Part shown: in pieces, positions 5,882 through 7,272 of the stretch
How positions within the stretch are numbered: position 1 is the stretch's first letter
How the letters are laid out: every line of letters starts with the position of its first letter
NCBI GenBank assembly: GCA_020056645.1
Contig: JAGVHJ010000220.1
Location: 1-7,272 of the forward strand
Source: Desulfobacterales bacterium
Lineage (GTDB): Bacteria; Desulfobacterota; Desulfobacteria; Desulfobacterales; JAHIVH01
Reading direction: 5' to 3'
DNA: 7,272 bases
Notes under the pieces: model-generated
Seen by the model: only the letters and a program-made list of their open reading frames with translations
The model's database searches: none
What the model was told of the DNA's origin: nothing
Program-made: the position numbers and the translations under genes

Positions 5882-6643
5882 ATGATGGAAACACGAAGAC
5901 CCTTAATTGCAGGAAACTGGAAGCTTTACAAAACCAACCCCCAGGCTGTGGAAGCCGCAAAGCAACTGGCTCAGATGGTCGGCCACGTCTCAGACCGGGA
6001 CATCATGATCGCTCCACCGTTTACGGCGCTTCAATCCGTTTCAGACATCGTGGCAGGCAGCGCCATCAAGGTGGGCGCCCAAAATATCCACTGGGAGAAA
6101 GAGGGCGCATTCACTGGAGAGGTATCCGGCGAGATGCTCCTATCCGCCGGATGCAGCTATGTGATCATCGGTCACTCTGAACGGCGCCTCTATTTTGGCG
6201 AAACCGACCGGTGGGTGAATCAGAAAATCAGGGCTGCTGTCAGAGCTTCTCTCATCCCCGTGATGTGCATTGGTGAGACCGAAGAGGAGTACGAGAAAAA
6301 AAATACGCTTTCAGTACTTGACAATCAAATCAAAAAAGGGTTAGAAGATCTGGACTTTGATTCACTGGCCCATCTGGTCATCGCTTACGAACCGGTGTGG
6401 GCCATTGGAACGGGCAAAACGGCCAAAAGCGAACAGGCCCAAGAAGTTCATCGCTATATCCGGTCACTGGTAGAAAAACTTTTTGGAAATGGGCTTGCTA
6501 AATCCATGAGAATCCTATATGGAGGGAGCGTCAAGCCTGAGAACATCTCCGAATTGATGAGTCAACCGGATATTGATGGGGCGCTGGTCGGGGGCGCTAG
6601 TCTTAACCCGGAATCGTTTTCAAAAATTGTTCTTTACCGATAA
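5882..6643 (+). CDS. tpiA: Triosephosphate isomerase
   Basis: Interconverts dihydroxyacetone phosphate and glyceraldehyde 3-phosphate; a cytoplasmic TIM barrel that is usually dimeric. The 253 residues are the normal length. The N-terminal AGNWKLYK holds Asn12 and the phosphate-binding Lys14. IIGHSERR carries the electrophile His98, and AYEPVWAIGTGKTA carries catalytic Glu170 followed by the flexible loop 6 (about 171-181). YGGSVKPEN (213-221) and ALVGGASL (234-241) bind the phosphate near the C-terminus. The start could be ATG 5882 or the adjacent ATG 5885. GGAGAAGAG at 5872-5880 is a usable ribosome site for either, with better spacing from GGAG to 5882. It forms a likely unit with secG (30-base gap), while the palindromic element and about 40 further bases separate it from gapA. 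Confidence 0.98.
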   Translation: MMETRRPLIAGNWKLYKTNPQAVEAAKQLAQMVGHVSDRDIMIAPPFTALQSVSDIVAGSAIKVGAQNIHWEKEGAFTGEVSGEMLLSAGCSYVIIGHSERRLYFGETDRWVNQKIRAAVRASLIPVMCIGETEEEYEKKNTLSVLDNQIKKGLEDLDFDSLAHLVIAYEPVWAIGTGKTAKSEQAQEVHRYIRSLVEKLFGNGLAKSMRILYGGSVKPENISELMSQPDIDGALVGGASLNPESFSKIVLYR

Positions 6644-6673
6644 CCTTAATGGTATGTAGCAAGTGCTGAGTTT

Positions 6674-7036
6674 ATGGAAATTCTTTTAACCACCATCCAT
6701 ATCATGGTCTGTGTGGCTCTGATCGTGATCGTTCTTCTTCAGACAGGCAAGGGGGCTTCCATAGGAGCCTCTTTTGGCGGCGGCGGAAGCCAGACGCTGT
6801 TTGGCGGATCTGGAGCAGCGACTTTTTTAAGCAAGGCCACAACGATTATCGCCATCATTTTTATGTTGACATCGCTCTCACTTGCGTATATGTCCGGTCA
6901 TACTTCAAAGAAGTCTGTCTTGTCCGAATTGGCGTCGCCGCCTTCGGCTACGACATCCTCTGCGCAACAGGATATGCCGACAGATGGACAGAAAGAAGCT
7001 ACTGAAGCCCTTCCTGTAGAAGAAGGTGCCAAATAG
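6674..7036 (+). CDS. secG: Protein translocase subunit SecG
   Basis: Small inner-membrane subunit of the SecYEG channel that helps SecA-driven protein export. The 120 residues contain two hydrophobic segments: about 4-22 (LLTTIHIMVCVALIVIVLL) and about 52-72. They are joined by the diagnostic Gly/Ser-rich loop QTGKGASIGASFGGGGSQTLFGG, which continues to SGAATFLSK. The C-terminal tail (about 75-120) is hydrophilic, rich in Ser, Thr, Ala and Glu, and unconserved, as is usual for SecG. The ATG at 6674 has no strong Shine-Dalgarno, and the gene starts only 30 bases after tpiA, so shared transcription is likely. The order tpiA-secG-tRNA-Leu is a familiar proteobacterial arrangement (E. coli also has secG followed by leuU). 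Confidence 0.95.
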   Translation: MEILLTTIHIMVCVALIVIVLLQTGKGASIGASFGGGGSQTLFGGSGAATFLSKATTIIAIIFMLTSLSLAYMSGHTSKKSVLSELASPPSATTSSAQQDMPTDGQKEATEALPVEEGAK

Positions 7037-7048
7037 GAATTGATTTGT

Positions 7049-7133
7049 GCCGAAGTGGTGGAATTGGTAGACGCGCACGGTTGAGGGCCGTGTGGGGCAA
7101 CCCGTGGGAGTTCAAGTCTCCCCTTCGGCACCA
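7049..7133 (+). tRNA. tRNA-Leu (anticodon GAG)
   Basis: Acceptor stem GCCGAAG (7049-7055) pairs with CTTCGGC (7123-7129), followed by discriminator A and a genome-encoded CCA (7131-7133). The anticodon stem CACGG/CCGTG (7076-7080/7088-7092) encloses the loop TTGAGGG, giving anticodon GAG at 7083-7085 (reads CUC and CUU). A long variable arm (7093-7105, GGG/CCC stem) marks it as class II. The T arm GGGAG/CTCCC encloses TTCAAGT. It closely resembles E. coli leuU and sits directly after secG, as it does there. Confidence 0.97.
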
Positions 7134-7160
7134 TCAAAACCGATTTTTGATGGTACTTTT
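7131..7160 (+). terminator. Weak rho-independent terminator candidate after the tRNA
   Basis: CCATCAAAA (7131-7139) pairs perfectly with TTTTGATGG (7145-7153) around a 5-base loop, and four T residues follow at 7157-7160. The stem is A/T-rich and the T run short and slightly displaced, so efficiency is doubtful. Its left arm includes the CCA end of the tRNA. Confidence 0.45.
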
Positions 7161-7198
7161 ATCACAGTCTCTCCTAATTCGATCGTTTGAGGGAATCA

Positions 7199-7272
7199 AT
7201 GGGTGCTGTTAATACACTACTCATCATTGACGATAACGAGATTCTTCTAAACGCCATCGAAGATTACTTCAG
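7199..7272 (+). CDS. Response regulator receiver-domain protein (3' part missing)
   Basis: A new reading frame opens at ATG 7199 and is still open at the right edge: 24 complete codons plus two bases. GAGGGA at 7189-7194 is a well-placed ribosome site. The residues MGAVNTLLIIDDNEILLNAI match the start of a CheY-like receiver domain: a hydrophobic first strand, the Asp-Asp pair that binds magnesium in the phosphorylation pocket, and the start of helix 1. The phosphoacceptor aspartate and any output domain lie beyond the window, so it could be a DNA-binding regulator, an NtrC-type sigma-54 activator or a hybrid kinase. It sits downstream of a tRNA and a terminator candidate and is probably a separate transcription unit. 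Confidence 0.8.
   Translation, partial: MGAVNTLLIIDDNEILLNAIEDYF

Noticed and set aside
6898..7137. Minus-strand reading frame across the tRNA and the secG 3' end
   Set aside because: It overlaps the tRNA-Leu and includes the antisense-tRNA peptide (GRLELPRVAPHG type) commonly mis-called as protein.

Overview
The window reads as an ordinary, densely packed chromosomal segment of a Gram-negative bacterium. The LptB homologue implies an outer membrane with lipopolysaccharide. Three things suggest a sulfate-reducer-type deltaproteobacterium (Desulfobacterota, Desulfobacterales-like): an rpoN operon carrying a long-form ribosome hibernation factor, a mannose-family EIIA in the place where enterobacteria have npr, and long palindromic intergenic elements. 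This placement is inference from gene order and sequence flavour; no database search was possible.

Left part (1-4583), all on the + strand: the 3' end of lptB, then rpoN (sigma-54), hpf (long form), a clear rho-independent terminator, a likely extended -10 promoter, ptsN (EIIA-Ntr), rapZ (nucleotide-binding RNase adapter) and a stand-alone mannose-type EIIA domain protein. This is the classic sigma-54 neighbourhood, linking LPS export, sigma-54 transcription, ribosome hibernation and a regulatory phosphotransferase relay. No EI, HPr or NPr gene lies in the window, so the phosphate donor for the two EIIA proteins must be encoded elsewhere.

Right part (4584-7272), also all on the + strand: gapA and tpiA (adjacent steps of lower glycolysis/gluconeogenesis), secG (Sec translocon subunit), a tRNA-Leu(GAG) with encoded CCA, a short hairpin terminator candidate, and the first 24 codons of a response-regulator receiver protein that runs off the window.

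The most interesting material is intergenic. Two long imperfect palindromes (4027-4151, before the EIIA gene, and 5697-5840, between gapA and tpiA) appear to be diverged members of one family. Both have a CCAAGGCGG block exactly 34 nt before an ATGG that sits in a 7-nt apical loop on a 6-bp stem, a TCG(A/T)GG right flank, a right-arm AATGC(C)GA(A/G)TTGG block and terminal inverted repeats. The first one creates a spurious 28-codon N-terminal extension of the EIIA reading frame. A third, different structure upstream of gapA contains two identical 12-bp palindromes inside a larger symmetric hairpin. I saw no CRISPR array, transposase, toxin-antitoxin pair, defence system or other clearly new protein system.
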